A stretch of 61,286 bases of DNA from Ruminococcus flavefaciens (lineage in GTDB: Bacteria; Bacillota; Clostridia; Oscillospirales; Ruminococcaceae). The translations under genes and the position numbers were made by a program. Positions 9,920 through 17,962 of the stretch are shown piece after piece. How positions within the stretch are numbered: position 1 is the stretch's first letter; each line of letters opens with the position of its first letter. Location of the stretch: positions 1 to 61,286 of the forward strand of contig CACYSQ010000012.1 of the NCBI GenBank assembly GCA_902777125.1. The letters are read 5' to 3'. Under the pieces are notes generated by a model. That model was not told the DNA's origin, did no database searches, and saw nothing but the letters and a program-made list of their open reading frames with translations.

Positions 9920-9948
9920 TTGACGGAACAGATGTTCTGTGATAAAAT
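9920..9948 (+). promoter_or_regulatory. SOS promoter with LexA box
   Basis: TTGACG (9920-9925) and TAAAAT (9943-9948) are 17 bp apart. GAACAGATGTTC (9926-9937) sits in the spacer and fits the Gram-positive LexA/DinR box GAAC-N4-GTTC. It controls the umuC-like start at 9985. Confidence 0.85.
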
Positions 9949-9984
9949 AATTGATACCAACAGATGAGTGAGGGGGGCGTATGT

Positions 9985-10542
9985 ATGGGACAAGTGTATA
10001 TGTGTATCGACCTCAAGTCGTTCTACGCTTCCGTCGAATGTGTCGCCAGAGGCTATGATCCGTTCAAAGTACCTCTTGTTGTAGCTGATCCGACCAGAGG
10101 CGACAGTCGCCTTGATACGGGTATCGAGGGCTGCTGTATTGATCGCCATACCGCCCCAGCCGCAGATACCGCATATTCCGATACGGTCTGCATCGACATT
10201 ATCCTGCACGGACAGAAAATCGACAGCCGCCTGAAAGTCCTCGGTGTTGATGTCGGGAGAAGCCATATAGCGAGGCTGACCTCCGCTTTCTCCTGTAAAG
10301 GAAGGATCAAATGCGATAGTCAAGAAACCGCGCTCCGCAAGTGTCTGAGCATACAGACCGCTGCACTGCTCCTTGACCGCGCCGAACGGTCCGCTGACAG
10401 CGATAGCAGGGAGCTTTCCTTCGGCGTTTTTCGGGATATACATATCGGCTGCGAGTGTGATACCATAGCGGTTATGGAATGTCACTTTCTTGTGATCTAC
10501 CTTGTCGGACTGCGGGAAGGTCTTGTCCCATTCCTGTGTTAA
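9985..10542 (+). pseudogene. UmuC/DinB-type polymerase stub fused to antisense hydrolase sequence
   Basis: The first 38 codons (MGQVYMCIDLKSFYASVECV, then GYDPFK and LVVADPTRG) are the start of a Y-family error-prone DNA polymerase, preceded by GAGGGGGG and an SOS promoter. Homology ends at about 10100-10106. From there the frame continues only as the antisense of a hydrolase gene fragment to a stop at 10542. The polymerase would normally run to about 420 residues; palm-domain catalytic residues beyond the first Asp are lost. The junction has a few bases of shared sequence (around GGCGACAG). If expressed, an SOS-induced chimeric polypeptide of 185 residues would result. Confidence 0.85.
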
Positions 10543-10563
10543 AATCAACATTTCTTCTTTCAT
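10105..10563 (-). pseudogene. 5' fragment of dienelactone-hydrolase-like gene
   Basis: Starting at ATG 10563 with GGAGG upstream, the product reads as an alpha/beta hydrolase with the GICGWGG elbow and is close to the hydrolase at the start of the window over the shared stretch (SPDINTEDFQAAVDFLSVQ here). It breaks after IKATVAS at about 10105, losing the C-terminal half with the catalytic histidine. It follows the cyclophilin-like gene on the same strand with 17 bases between them, so both were probably one operon before the break. Confidence 0.85.
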
Positions 10564-10580
10564 CTCAGATACCTCCGTTT

Positions 10581-10949
10581 TTAATATGATAGTGTTACGG
10601 TGATATTCCCCTCACCGAACAGCTTTGCAAGTTCTTCGCCTGTGATATTGTCGATATGTCCGAGCCTCGTATAACTCCATGAATTCGAGTTATAGAAGAT
10701 CGTCATCTGATTGCCCTGATAAAGCATAATATCTCCCGCTTCGGTCACGATACTCTCATCTGTTTTGGTAAGCGACCACGGCAGCTTGCCGACATTTTCA
10801 AATCCACCGTATTCGTTCAGGGTAACGGTCACCGGCTCTGCTTTCAGCTTCTCTGCAAGCTCTTTTGCGGCGGTGCTGTCGGCAAGTGTTGCGGTAAGCT
10901 CCGTACCGTTGACGGATATTTTCAGCATGTTGTCTAATTTGGTGTTCAT
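10581..10949 (-). CDS. Cyclophilin-like fold protein
   Basis: A 122-residue protein: ISVNGTELTATLADSTAAKE, then TVTLNEYGGFENVGKLPWSL, then GDIMLYQGNQMTIFYNSNSW and YTRLGHIDN. This pattern fits the small cyclophilin-like domain family (cyclophil_like2), which in bacteria is of unknown function and often occurs near reductases and flavodoxins. Start at 10949 has GAGG 10 bases upstream; 10973 is an alternative ATG. Its upstream region is the PhzF fragment, so its original promoter may have been replaced. Confidence 0.75.
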   Translation of the reverse strand: MNTKLDNMLKISVNGTELTATLADSTAAKELAEKLKAEPVTVTLNEYGGFENVGKLPWSLTKTDESIVTEAGDIMLYQGNQMTIFYNSNSWSYTRLGHIDNITGEELAKLFGEGNITVTLSY

Positions 10950-10984
10950 AACTTTTAGAACCTCACGCTTCATAAGAGCCGGAG

Positions 10985-11082
10985 ATTTGATACGAATGGA
11001 GTTTCCTGCGTATAAGCTGGAGCATATCGAGATAACGGACATGATGATCGAAGCTCTCGGAACTATTCCTCTGGCAGCATAA
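10985..11082 (+). pseudogene. Internal fragment of a phzF-like gene
   Basis: About 32 codons (DLIRMEFPAYKLEHIEITD, then IEALGTIPLAA) match residues about 107-140 of the PhzF-family protein at 3917-4693, with clear DNA divergence, so it derives from a paralogue. It has no start and ends at TAA 11080-11082. Confidence 0.85.
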
Positions 11083-11084
11083 AG

Positions 11085-11113
11085 AAAACGGCAGTCACAC
11101 AGCTCGCCGTTTT
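11085..11113. terminator. Bidirectional hairpin
   Basis: AAAACGGC/GCCGTTTT stem with a 13-base loop, A- and T-rich on both sides; it insulates the marR operon. Confidence 0.5.
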
Positions 11114-11142
11114 GAAAAAATACTGAAAAATCAAAATAGTTC

Positions 11143-11171
11143 TTGACAAATCTAAATATATGTAGTATACT
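11143..11171 (+). promoter_or_regulatory. marR promoter
   Basis: TTGACA (11143-11148), exactly 17 bp, TATACT (11166-11171). Confidence 0.85.
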
Positions 11172-11201
11172 GCGTATATAGGGAATATACTACATATATT
11201 T
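11154..11201. promoter_or_regulatory. Large inverted repeat over the marR promoter
   Basis: AAATATATGTAGTATA (11154-11169) and TATACTACATATATTT (11186-11201) are perfect 16-bp arms separated by 16 bp. The left arm covers the spacer and most of the -10 element; the right arm lies just before the ribosome site. The likely ligand is the MarR protein encoded immediately downstream (autoregulation). Confidence 0.75.
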
Positions 11202-11215
11202 GAAGGAGGTTGCTT

Positions 11216-11674
11216 ATGTACGATTTTGAAAACATGGATCCGAGGATCATCGCCTTTGTAAACATCTTTATCTGCTCCAACAGACTTCAGGCTATAATGG
11301 ATAACGGACTTGTGGATATTACCGCAAAACAATGGCTTGCTATTGCAATGATAGAGGCGTTTCCCGAGCCACCAACGCTCAAGCAGATGTCTGAGCTTTC
11401 CGGCGTTACGCATCAGAGTATGAGACAGATAGTTGATCGCCTTGTAGATAAGGGCTTTCTGGAGGTCGTTCCCGACAAAAAAGACAAGCGTGCAATAAGG
11501 CTTGTCAAGACTGAAGCGGCTAATCATATCCGGACAAAAAAATCAGATCAGAACATTCAATTCGTGTATAAGCTGTTCGATTGCCTGACAGAAGAGGAGC
11601 AGCGAGTTTACTGCACGGCACTTGAAAAACTCTGCAACAGGCTGAATGAGCTGAAAGAGGAAAATGATGCGTAA
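11216..11674 (+). CDS. MarR-family transcriptional regulator
   Basis: A 152-residue winged-helix protein. LKQMSELSGVTHQSMRQIVD is the recognition helix region and PDKKDKRAIRLVKT the wing with the Asp-Lys-Arg signature; flanking helices give the dimer interface. It should repress its own operon through the palindrome over its promoter until a ligand binds. ATG 11216 is placed 6 bases after AAGGAGG; the TTG at 11210 is less likely. The 3' end overlaps the membrane protein gene by 11 bases, so the pair is translationally coupled. Confidence 0.9.
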   Translation: MYDFENMDPRIIAFVNIFICSNRLQAIMDNGLVDITAKQWLAIAMIEAFPEPPTLKQMSELSGVTHQSMRQIVDRLVDKGFLEVVPDKKDKRAIRLVKTEAANHIRTKKSDQNIQFVYKLFDCLTEEEQRVYCTALEKLCNRLNELKEENDA

Positions 11675-12533
11675 ATTCCAAATGATGCACATTTTGTCCA
11701 CTGCCGCTATTGTGCTCCTTATCATGATAACTCTGTGCGGTATGCTTTCGTGGGATACTTCCAAAACGTATGAAACAGTGAATCAGTACGGCGAAACTAT
11801 AAAGATGTGGGGCAGCGGTATATATGCCCGTGACAGCTATCTTAAAGCGACGATTTTTATCGGAAGCGATATGTGTATGCTTTTTGTTGGTATTCCACTG
11901 ACTGCAATATTAGTGATATATGATGTGAAGAAGAAGGATAAACTCAGCTTTCTGCTGCTTGTCTCGGTACTTGCGTGGCTGTTGTATTATGCAGCGAGCC
12001 TGTGCTTCGGAGTAACATACAATATGTTATTTCTGGCGTATACCGCTCTTTTTGTATGCACTTTTTTTGCCTTCATCACCGGCATATACAGAATATCAGG
12101 TGAACACTTTGATGTACCCGATATACTTTCAGGAAAACCATATACAGTCTTTCTGGTGCTTTCGGGAATATCAACTTTTATTGCCTGGCTTCCGGATATC
12201 GTTTCTTCGTTCGGAAGGCTGCAGCTCATAGAGGTCTATACAACAGAGATCACATATATCCTCGATATGGGGATAATAAGTCCCACAGCTTTCATATGCC
12301 TTTATCTGCTGAAGAAAAGGAACTCATTCGGTGTGGTGCTGCTTTCCGTTCTTCTGATTGGAATAATTGTAGTAGGGATATTGGTGATTTTTCAGACAGC
12401 CGTACAACTCGTTTCGGGAGTTGATCTTCCGATATCGGCTATCATTACAAAATCTGCAATATTCACCTTGCTGGGGATATACGCGGCAATACTCGCCAGA
12501 AAGCTTTATAAAACAATCAAAGAAGGAGAATAA
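11664..12533 (+). CDS. Polytopic membrane protein in marR operon
   Basis: A 289-residue protein with about eight hydrophobic segments (for example ILSTAAIVLLIMITLCGML near the start and VVLLSVLLIGIIVVGILVIF toward the end) and no recognisable catalytic motif. An extracytoplasmic loop follows the first segment. I do not recognise the family. Its coupling to a MarR regulator suggests a role in an envelope or drug response, but this is inference. It starts at ATG 11664 after AAAGAGG inside the end of marR and is followed immediately by the flavodoxin gene. Confidence 0.75.
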   Translation: MMRKFQMMHILSTAAIVLLIMITLCGMLSWDTSKTYETVNQYGETIKMWGSGIYARDSYLKATIFIGSDMCMLFVGIPLTAILVIYDVKKKDKLSFLLLVSVLAWLLYYAASLCFGVTYNMLFLAYTALFVCTFFAFITGIYRISGEHFDVPDILSGKPYTVFLVLSGISTFIAWLPDIVSSFGRLQLIEVYTTEITYILDMGIISPTAFICLYLLKKRNSFGVVLLSVLLIGIIVVGILVIFQTAVQLVSGVDLPISAIITKSAIFTLLGIYAAILARKLYKTIKEGE

Positions 12534-12534
12534 C

Positions 12535-12978
12535 ATGAAAACGATAGTTGCTTATAAGTCTAAATCAGGTTACACTAAAACATACGCTGAGTGGATCGCA
12601 CAGGAACTTGATTGCGACATCAAAGAAAATGCTGAGATTTCCGATATTATCGGTTATGACACGATAATTTACGGAGGCGGAATGTATGCCGGAGGTTTCA
12701 ACGGTATTAAGCTCATCACCAAAAATCTTGACAAGCTGTCCGGGAAGAAAATCGCTTTGTTTGCGGTAGGATCAAATCCCGGCAGAGAGCATGAGATGCA
12801 GCCGTTCTGGGAAAAGGTGCTGACCGCTGAACAGCAAAAACAAATAGGACATTTTTATCTCAGAGGCGGTTTTGATTTCAGCAAGTTGACTTCCGGGGAT
12901 AAGATCCTTATGAAAATGCTCAAAGTACGTTTGCAGATACTTAAAAAACGTACCGAAGATGAACAAGGAATACGCTGA
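12535..12978 (+). CDS. Flavodoxin-domain protein, C-terminus probably truncated
   Basis: A 147-residue protein with the FMN-binding P-loop YKSKSGYTKTYAEWIA, then DTIIYGGGMYAGG and ALFAVGSNPG, typical of the flavodoxin/HemG-like domain that carries electrons. It starts at ATG 12535 after AAGGAG, one base beyond the membrane protein stop. In relatives the sequence after TEDEQG continues for about 20 more residues; here it ends after two more codons and the following bases belong to an exonuclease fragment. I infer that recombination at about 12966 removed the end. Confidence 0.75.
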   Translation: MKTIVAYKSKSGYTKTYAEWIAQELDCDIKENAEISDIIGYDTIIYGGGMYAGGFNGIKLITKNLDKLSGKKIALFAVGSNPGREHEMQPFWEKVLTAEQQKQIGHFYLRGGFDFSKLTSGDKILMKMLKVRLQILKKRTEDEQGIR

Positions 12979-12995
12979 AAAACTATGGAACAACA

Positions 12996-13385
12996 ATGGA
13001 AGATGCTTATTGGCAGTTCATAGAGTTCTGCTATGACAGCGAGCTGGTAACTGCCCACTACAACTTTGATATGAAGCTTATCGAACGCATATGCAAAGAG
13101 TACGACCTGCCTATGCTAACAAATCATATCACCGACCTTGAAACCCTTTTCCGTATGAAGTATAACAGAGGCTACAGTACACGATTTGCAGAAAAGCAGT
13201 TGGGTATTTCCACAGACGAGGAAGCTGACTGGAGACATCTTGATATTGCAGGGAAAACGTATATTGCTTTAAAAGAACCATATAAAGAGGAAAATTACAT
13301 AGAACAACTACGGTCCTGCGAAAATGAGATAGAGCGGATAAAAATACAATTACTGCCTCAGGAGCAAGAGAATAAGCCGTCTTAG
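12996..13385 (+). pseudogene. C-terminal part of a DnaQ-like exonuclease
   Basis: The frame is open from 12963, before the ATG at 12996. It contains AHYNFDMKLIERICKEYDLP, an ExoII-like Asn-x3-Asp motif, followed by a DTLE-like TDLETLFRMKYN and a weak ExoIII region (WRHLDIAGKTY). The ExoI motif D-x-E, which should lie about 80 residues upstream, is absent, so the nuclease would be inactive. A charged tail ends at the terminator. It abuts the truncated flavodoxin, which points to a deletion or translocation joining two genes. The assignment rests on motifs only. Confidence 0.55.
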
Positions 13386-13402
13386 GACGGTTTATTCCTT
13401 TT
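13370..13402 (+). terminator. Terminator overlapping the exonuclease stop
   Basis: GAATAAGCCGTC/GACGGTTTATTC, 12-bp stem with one wobble, TTAG loop, then CTTTTT. Confidence 0.85.
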
Positions 13403-13458
13403 TAAATTAAAAACCACATGAATATTTCAAGTTTTTTCGCTATACAAGTAAAAACTTC

Positions 13459-13487
13459 TTGACTATTGCAAATGTTTTGGGTATAAT
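13459..13487 (+). promoter_or_regulatory. Promoter of DUF4143 ATPase gene
   Basis: TTGACT (13459-13464), 17 bp, TATAAT (13482-13487). Confidence 0.8.
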
Positions 13488-13506
13488 AGAATACAGAGGT
13501 GATATT

Positions 13507-14703
13507 ATGATTCTTAGACCTGATTATATTAACGCAATAGGGCCTTTTATTGACTCTCCTATTGTTAAGATACTTGCCGGAGTTCGTCGCTGCGGTAAAT
13601 CCACTATACTTGAAATGGTGGCAGATGAACTCATAAAGCGCGTCGTTTCAAAGGAAAATATAATTGAACGCAGATACAACGAGATTATATATGAAGACTA
13701 TTCTGCAAAGGATATGTATTCTGACTTAAAAAAAGAAATATCCGGTAAAGGCCGCTGTTACCTGCTCCTCGATGAATTGCAGGAGATCAAAGGCTGGGAA
13801 AAAGTTGTTAATGATCTGCTCGAAAACAGCGATGTTGACTTATACGTTACAGGTTCAAACAGCAAGCTTATGTCAAGTGAAATATCAACATATCTCACCG
13901 GAAGGTACGTTACTATCCCAGTCTATACGCTTTCGCTCAGAGAATATCTTACATTCAAAAACAAAGACGAATCCAAGGCACGGGATGTATTCGATGAGTA
14001 TGTTCAGTATGGCGGATTTCCTCTTGTTGGTATCAGCAATTTTGATACAAAGGCAGCGTATCAGATAGTAGACGGAATATATGCTTCCGTTATCACAAGA
14101 GACATCTCCAAACGTCACAAGATACGCAACAAGGAGCTTTTCGACAGAGTTGTCAGGTACGTTATCGAAAACGTTGGTATGACGTTCTCAGCTAATACCA
14201 TTGTAAAATTCCTTAAAAGCGAAAACCGCAGTCTCTCTGTTGAGTCAATATACAACTACCTGAAGTGGCTCAGTGAAGCTTTTATCATCTATCCATGTCA
14301 GCGTTACGACCTGCAAGGTAAAGCTGTACTCAAAACTCAGGAGAAGTATTATCTCTCCGATATATCCATAAAGTACAGTCAGATGGGCTTTGACACAAAG
14401 ATGCTCTCAGCTGTATTCGAGAATATAGTATATCTTGAGATGAAACGCCGGGGATATGAGGTATATATTGGCAAGAACAACACAAAGGAAATTGACTTTG
14501 TTGGCGTTCGCAGAGATGAAAAAGTATATGTTCAGGTATGCGTTCAGCTTCCGGACGGCTCGGATCGTGAGACCGCCAACCTCATGGACATAAAGGATCA
14601 CTATCATAAATATGTAGTTTGTCGTGATACGCTTGCTTTAGGCAATGACAATGGCATTGAGATAGTTCATATCGCAGACTTCCTTATGCGCGATAACTGG
14701 TAA
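13507..14703 (+). CDS. AAA ATPase with DUF4143 domain
   Basis: A 398-residue protein. Walker A is GVRRCGKSTIL (about residue 27), Walker B CYLLLDELQEI, and TGSNSKLMSSEISTYLTGRY is the conserved sensor stretch. The second half is the DUF4143 domain, ending in a PD-(D/E)xK-like KEIDFVGV. Such proteins are widespread and poorly understood ATPases; members vary from strain to strain. The start at 13507 follows GAGGTG and the promoter above. The next gene, a small HhH protein, begins 11 bases downstream in the same operon. Confidence 0.9.
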   Translation: MILRPDYINAIGPFIDSPIVKILAGVRRCGKSTILEMVADELIKRVVSKENIIERRYNEIIYEDYSAKDMYSDLKKEISGKGRCYLLLDELQEIKGWEKVVNDLLENSDVDLYVTGSNSKLMSSEISTYLTGRYVTIPVYTLSLREYLTFKNKDESKARDVFDEYVQYGGFPLVGISNFDTKAAYQIVDGIYASVITRDISKRHKIRNKELFDRVVRYVIENVGMTFSANTIVKFLKSENRSLSVESIYNYLKWLSEAFIIYPCQRYDLQGKAVLKTQEKYYLSDISIKYSQMGFDTKMLSAVFENIVYLEMKRRGYEVYIGKNNTKEIDFVGVRRDEKVYVQVCVQLPDGSDRETANLMDIKDHYHKYVVCRDTLALGNDNGIEIVHIADFLMRDNW

Positions 14704-14714
14704 AGGAGCTACAT

Positions 14715-14945
14715 ATGGGAAATCAAGAGATTATTGACAGAGATACCTATAAGAAGATTAAGAGGATGAATCGTGAGGAACTTACAAAGTTCATTATTCA
14801 ATACGGAGATCAGCTTCTCGGAGAACAGGGTAAAACCAGTGATCTCCCAGCACTTGAGGCGGAACTCAGTAAAATCAAAGGTATCGGCGGTAAACGTCTT
14901 GAAGAGATAATGGTCGTAATAGAAAAATTCTTAGATATTGAATAG
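14715..14945 (+). CDS. Small helix-hairpin-helix protein, copy 2
   Basis: A 76-residue paralogue of the protein at 5990-6217: IIDRDTYKKIKRMNREEL at the start and IKGIGGKRLEEIMVVIEKFL at the end, with the GIGxKR HhH hairpin conserved. It follows the DUF4143 ATPase gene and precedes a lipoprotein gene by 9 bases, so the three are likely co-transcribed. Ribosome site AAAGGAG precedes the ATG. Confidence 0.75.
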   Translation: MGNQEIIDRDTYKKIKRMNREELTKFIIQYGDQLLGEQGKTSDLPALEAELSKIKGIGGKRLEEIMVVIEKFLDIE

Positions 14946-14954
14946 AGGGTTAGT

Positions 14955-15890
14955 ATGAAAAAAGTAATTTTAGCAGCCATGTTATGTATGGCGATATTTA
15001 CAGCGTGTGGTGATAAAAACAGCTCGGAGTATTCTGAAAAAGAACAAGTTCAAACAACAACGGCTGTTGCTTCTTCGACTACCATTACAACAACAACTTC
15101 AACTGTAGAAACTACAACTACCGCTACAGAAACAACTTCGACTGCTACAACTACAGACGCTACTGCTACAAAAACATTTCATGCTGAGCATTCCGTAACG
15201 TTTACGCCAAATGACCTTGACAATATCCAGTTAAAAGATGGCTATAAGATCGCAGAAGGGAATAAAAGCTCTTACCGTGAAATGCGTGACGAATACCTCT
15301 CACAGTTGTTGGAAAGCGGAAGCGAAATACCTGTGTACGTCGGTGATATAGCCGTGGATCATCAGAATAACTGTGTTTATGTTATTGGAAAATACGACTG
15401 GTGTACTATGGAAGAACCATACTGCGGAGATGTAGCTGTATTCCGTATAGATGAGGCAACCGGAGATATAACTCAGTGCTGCCGCAAAAATCTATTCAGT
15501 CCAGGACAGAAAAATGGTTTTGGATTGTTTAATGTACGTGGAAAGACCTTTATGGATACTACAAAGGGCTTATATCTTGTTGATGAAAGAAAAAATGAGT
15601 TCATAACTCTCGAACCGGACTTCAATCCACAAGTTTCCTCTCTTTATATAAGCGATGAACGGGTAATCGTTCAGGTTCCTGTCATGAATGAAGAAAGCAA
15701 TACATTTGACCTACATACCACTGAATTCGATTTTGAATCAAATACCATGAAAGAAATCGAACTCAATGTCGAGGATACCAAGGACATGAGATATTATAAT
15801 GAATATGATGTTGAAAACATCAACGTTGAGTACGAATATGCGATCCCTGAAAACCATTACTCTAAAACGAAGATAAAAGTAGAATGGTAA
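14955..15890 (+). CDS. Thr-rich lipoprotein
   Basis: Signal peptide with lipobox IFTAC (Cys at about residue 18), then about 55 residues of Thr/Ser/Ala-rich linker, then a globular domain of about 240 residues with no recognised motif. The repeated D-x-x-NN and beta-strand pattern suggests a beta-propeller-like or sensor domain, without proof. It should be anchored on the outer face of the membrane with the linker crossing the wall. It follows the HhH gene by 9 bases. Confidence 0.8.
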   Translation: MKKVILAAMLCMAIFTACGDKNSSEYSEKEQVQTTTAVASSTTITTTTSTVETTTTATETTSTATTTDATATKTFHAEHSVTFTPNDLDNIQLKDGYKIAEGNKSSYREMRDEYLSQLLESGSEIPVYVGDIAVDHQNNCVYVIGKYDWCTMEEPYCGDVAVFRIDEATGDITQCCRKNLFSPGQKNGFGLFNVRGKTFMDTTKGLYLVDERKNEFITLEPDFNPQVSSLYISDERVIVQVPVMNEESNTFDLHTTEFDFESNTMKEIELNVEDTKDMRYYNEYDVENINVEYEYAIPENHYSKTKIKVEW

Positions 15891-16030
15891 ACCCAATATT
15901 ATATGCTTATTAAATATCAATAATTCAATTAAGCAAAGAAAACTACAAAAAAACAGCCTGCCCCATACGGTGCTTATCGGCGAACGTGATTTTGTTGACT
16001 TTCTTGAAATGTACAGTAACAATATCAGGT

Positions 16031-16057
16031 AATAAAAAAGCCTCCGACCGGAGGCTT
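16031..16057 (-). terminator. Terminator of the 557-residue gene
   Basis: AAGCCTCC/GGAGGCTT with GACC loop; the minus strand continues with TTTTTTATT. Confidence 0.85.
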
Positions 16058-16060
16058 TCG

Positions 16061-17734
16061 TTATGTGCTTTGAGAGGCAGTCGCAAGGTGTTCCGGCATA
16101 TAGCCGATGACGATTTTTCGCGCATTTTCGTCCCAGCAGAAATAAATTCGCACCAAAACCTGCGAGCTCACGCCGTACTTGATGTGCATATCGAGGAGGT
16201 GCTTTTCGCCGTCAACAAGAACCTCATAATCGTCCCGGTGGATCCTCAGCGCACCGCTTCCGCAGCCGCCGACTTCCCAGTTATAGCTCTCGGCGTAAAG
16301 GGACAGTTCCTCCTCTGTGATCTCGGACTTCCGGTATTTTGCATAGGCGTTCAGGTAGTAGATTCCGTCGCAGAGAACGGCGGTATCCAGCGCACCGCTG
16401 TACTTCCTGAGGGCAGATTCAGCCCTCGGAGCAACGACGATATTCCCGGAGAAATTTCTCCGTGCCCAGTCGCAGACCTCGTCCTTGTACGTTGGAAATT
16501 CCGCTGTATCAAAGGCTTTCTGACGGTAGAACGCAACGAGTTCAGCTGCTTTACGGTAGGCTTTCTCCTTGGCCTCCGCCTCCTTTTTGGAGTTTTCGAT
16601 ATAAACTTTCAGTTCCTCGTTTTCGGCAGCGAGATTTTTCATCTGCTTCTGCAAAAGCCGGACATTTTCCGCGCCGATTTGCAGGTCGGTATTCTGCTGG
16701 CTGAGTTCACGGTTGTGTGCCCGGAGCTCAGAATTTTCCTGCTTGTAAATAGCCAGCTTATCCTCAAGGGAGATGTTTTCGTGACGTCTTTCGCGGAGCT
16801 CGGCAAGCCTTGCGTCGGAGTAGAACAGCACCTCTCCGTATGTGAACGCGCTGCGCTTCAGCATATCACGGAGCTCGATTTTAAGCCTTTTGTAGATATT
16901 CTCAATTGTCGGTTCGGAGTAGTGCAGACGCTCGCTCTCCCTGCCGTTATCAAGGACAATTATCTCGTTCGCAGCAATGCTTATGCCCAGTTTGTTTTTC
17001 AGAAGTCCGAAGCAATTCTCAGTGACAAAGCACACAACAGCAAATCCCATTGTCTTGAAAGCGAGCCGTTCGCAGCAGAAAACCGGCTGCTTTTTCTCAG
17101 CGGTTTTTTCAGCCGGAACGTCCTTCGGCGCTTCCTTTTCAGCCTTTTTGCCGCCCGTTTTTACAGCGTTGGTCTTTATCGTGACCTTGGACGTATCAGC
17201 GGTCAGGTCAGCCGTAAAATTCATACTCCCGAAGCCCGTGAACGAGAGCGCATTCTTGTCCGGGAGAGCAATGTCCGTGCTGACGGACTGCTCATATCCG
17301 CTGTCGGCAACGATAGCAAGCGGCATATCAAATTCGTCGGAATTCAGCAGGCGTTCAAGGTTTCGCAGCTCGGTCTGATTAGTCACCATAAGCGGCTGAC
17401 CGTTCAGCCGGAAGCCCTCAATGACAAGTCCCACATCAGGATTTTTGGCAAGCTCACGCACGACAGCCGGACGAAATACCGAGCACGGCTCATTGCAGCC
17501 GGAAGGCTCAGAACAGGTCGTCCTCACGCCTATCTCAACACTATCACTGTGCCTGCGAAACGATATTTCGGTGCGGAAAGTTCTGCCGTTGACGGGAAGA
17601 CGTTCAGTCTCAGTACCGATGTTTTCGCCGTTATCCGGCTCTGTTATCCTCAGTGACCACACTCCCTGACCGGGAATGAATGTGCAGTCCATTGTCGCTC
17701 CGACATTTATATTGAATGATGTGAGCTGCTCCAC
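16061..17734 (-). CDS. Unknown protein with coiled coil and toxin-like C-terminus
   Basis: A 557-residue protein I do not recognise. Residues 1-180 are beta-rich; 190-225 are a Lys/Glu/Pro-rich linker; 230-310 form another domain (CCERLAFKTMGFAVVCFVTE); 335-430 are a clear coiled coil with heptads (LEDKLAIYKQENSELRAHN). The last 110 residues (YGVSSQVLVRIYFCWDENAR then IVIGYMPEHL) resemble the core strands of RelE/ParE-fold toxins, which is a weak likeness. It is the third gene of an operon with the HAD protein and a 70-residue protein, 9 bases after the latter. Possibly an accessory or defence protein. Confidence 0.6.
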   Translation of the reverse strand: MEQLTSFNINVGATMDCTFIPGQGVWSLRITEPDNGENIGTETERLPVNGRTFRTEISFRRHSDSVEIGVRTTCSEPSGCNEPCSVFRPAVVRELAKNPDVGLVIEGFRLNGQPLMVTNQTELRNLERLLNSDEFDMPLAIVADSGYEQSVSTDIALPDKNALSFTGFGSMNFTADLTADTSKVTIKTNAVKTGGKKAEKEAPKDVPAEKTAEKKQPVFCCERLAFKTMGFAVVCFVTENCFGLLKNKLGISIAANEIIVLDNGRESERLHYSEPTIENIYKRLKIELRDMLKRSAFTYGEVLFYSDARLAELRERRHENISLEDKLAIYKQENSELRAHNRELSQQNTDLQIGAENVRLLQKQMKNLAAENEELKVYIENSKKEAEAKEKAYRKAAELVAFYRQKAFDTAEFPTYKDEVCDWARRNFSGNIVVAPRAESALRKYSGALDTAVLCDGIYYLNAYAKYRKSEITEEELSLYAESYNWEVGGCGSGALRIHRDDYEVLVDGEKHLLDMHIKYGVSSQVLVRIYFCWDENARKIVIGYMPEHLATASQST

Positions 17735-17743
17735 TGAAAAACT

Positions 17744-17956
17744 CTAATAATTCTCCGGTTCGGGAGCAGTCAGCTCCTGCGGCAGCATATCATACTGATT
17801 AAGGCGCAGTCTCAGCCATTTCAGGGTTTCAAGAACACATATACTGAAAACCTTGTCAGTGCCCAGCTTGTCATTAGCCGTAAATGCGTGGAGCTGATAG
17901 GTCGGATAGCTCTTTATCGGCTGAAGTCTGGTTGCGATATACTCCAAAATGCTCAC
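17744..17956 (-). CDS. Small unknown protein (70 residues)
   Basis: No domain recognised. The sequence is amphipathic, with a helical end (VLETLKWLRLRLNQYDMLPQ) and no signal or membrane segment. It starts 6 bases after the HAD gene stop, with GAGGTGA upstream, and ends 9 bases before the 557-residue gene, so it is translated from the same message; a structural partner of either neighbour is possible. Confidence 0.6.
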   Translation of the reverse strand: MSILEYIATRLQPIKSYPTYQLHAFTANDKLGTDKVFSICVLETLKWLRLRLNQYDMLPQELTAPEPENY

Positions 17957-17962
17957 CTCGCA

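Noticed and set aside
15901-16032. Possible remnant gene end (HTVLIGERDFVDFLEMY to a stop at 16030)
   Set aside because: The frame is short, starts in AT-rich sequence without a ribosome site and cannot be assigned to a family; kept only as a possible fossil.
15986-17656. A 556-codon plus-strand open frame
   Set aside because: It is antisense to the 557-residue gene, which has a clear coiled coil, operon context and terminator; the plus frame has no ribosome site or domain.
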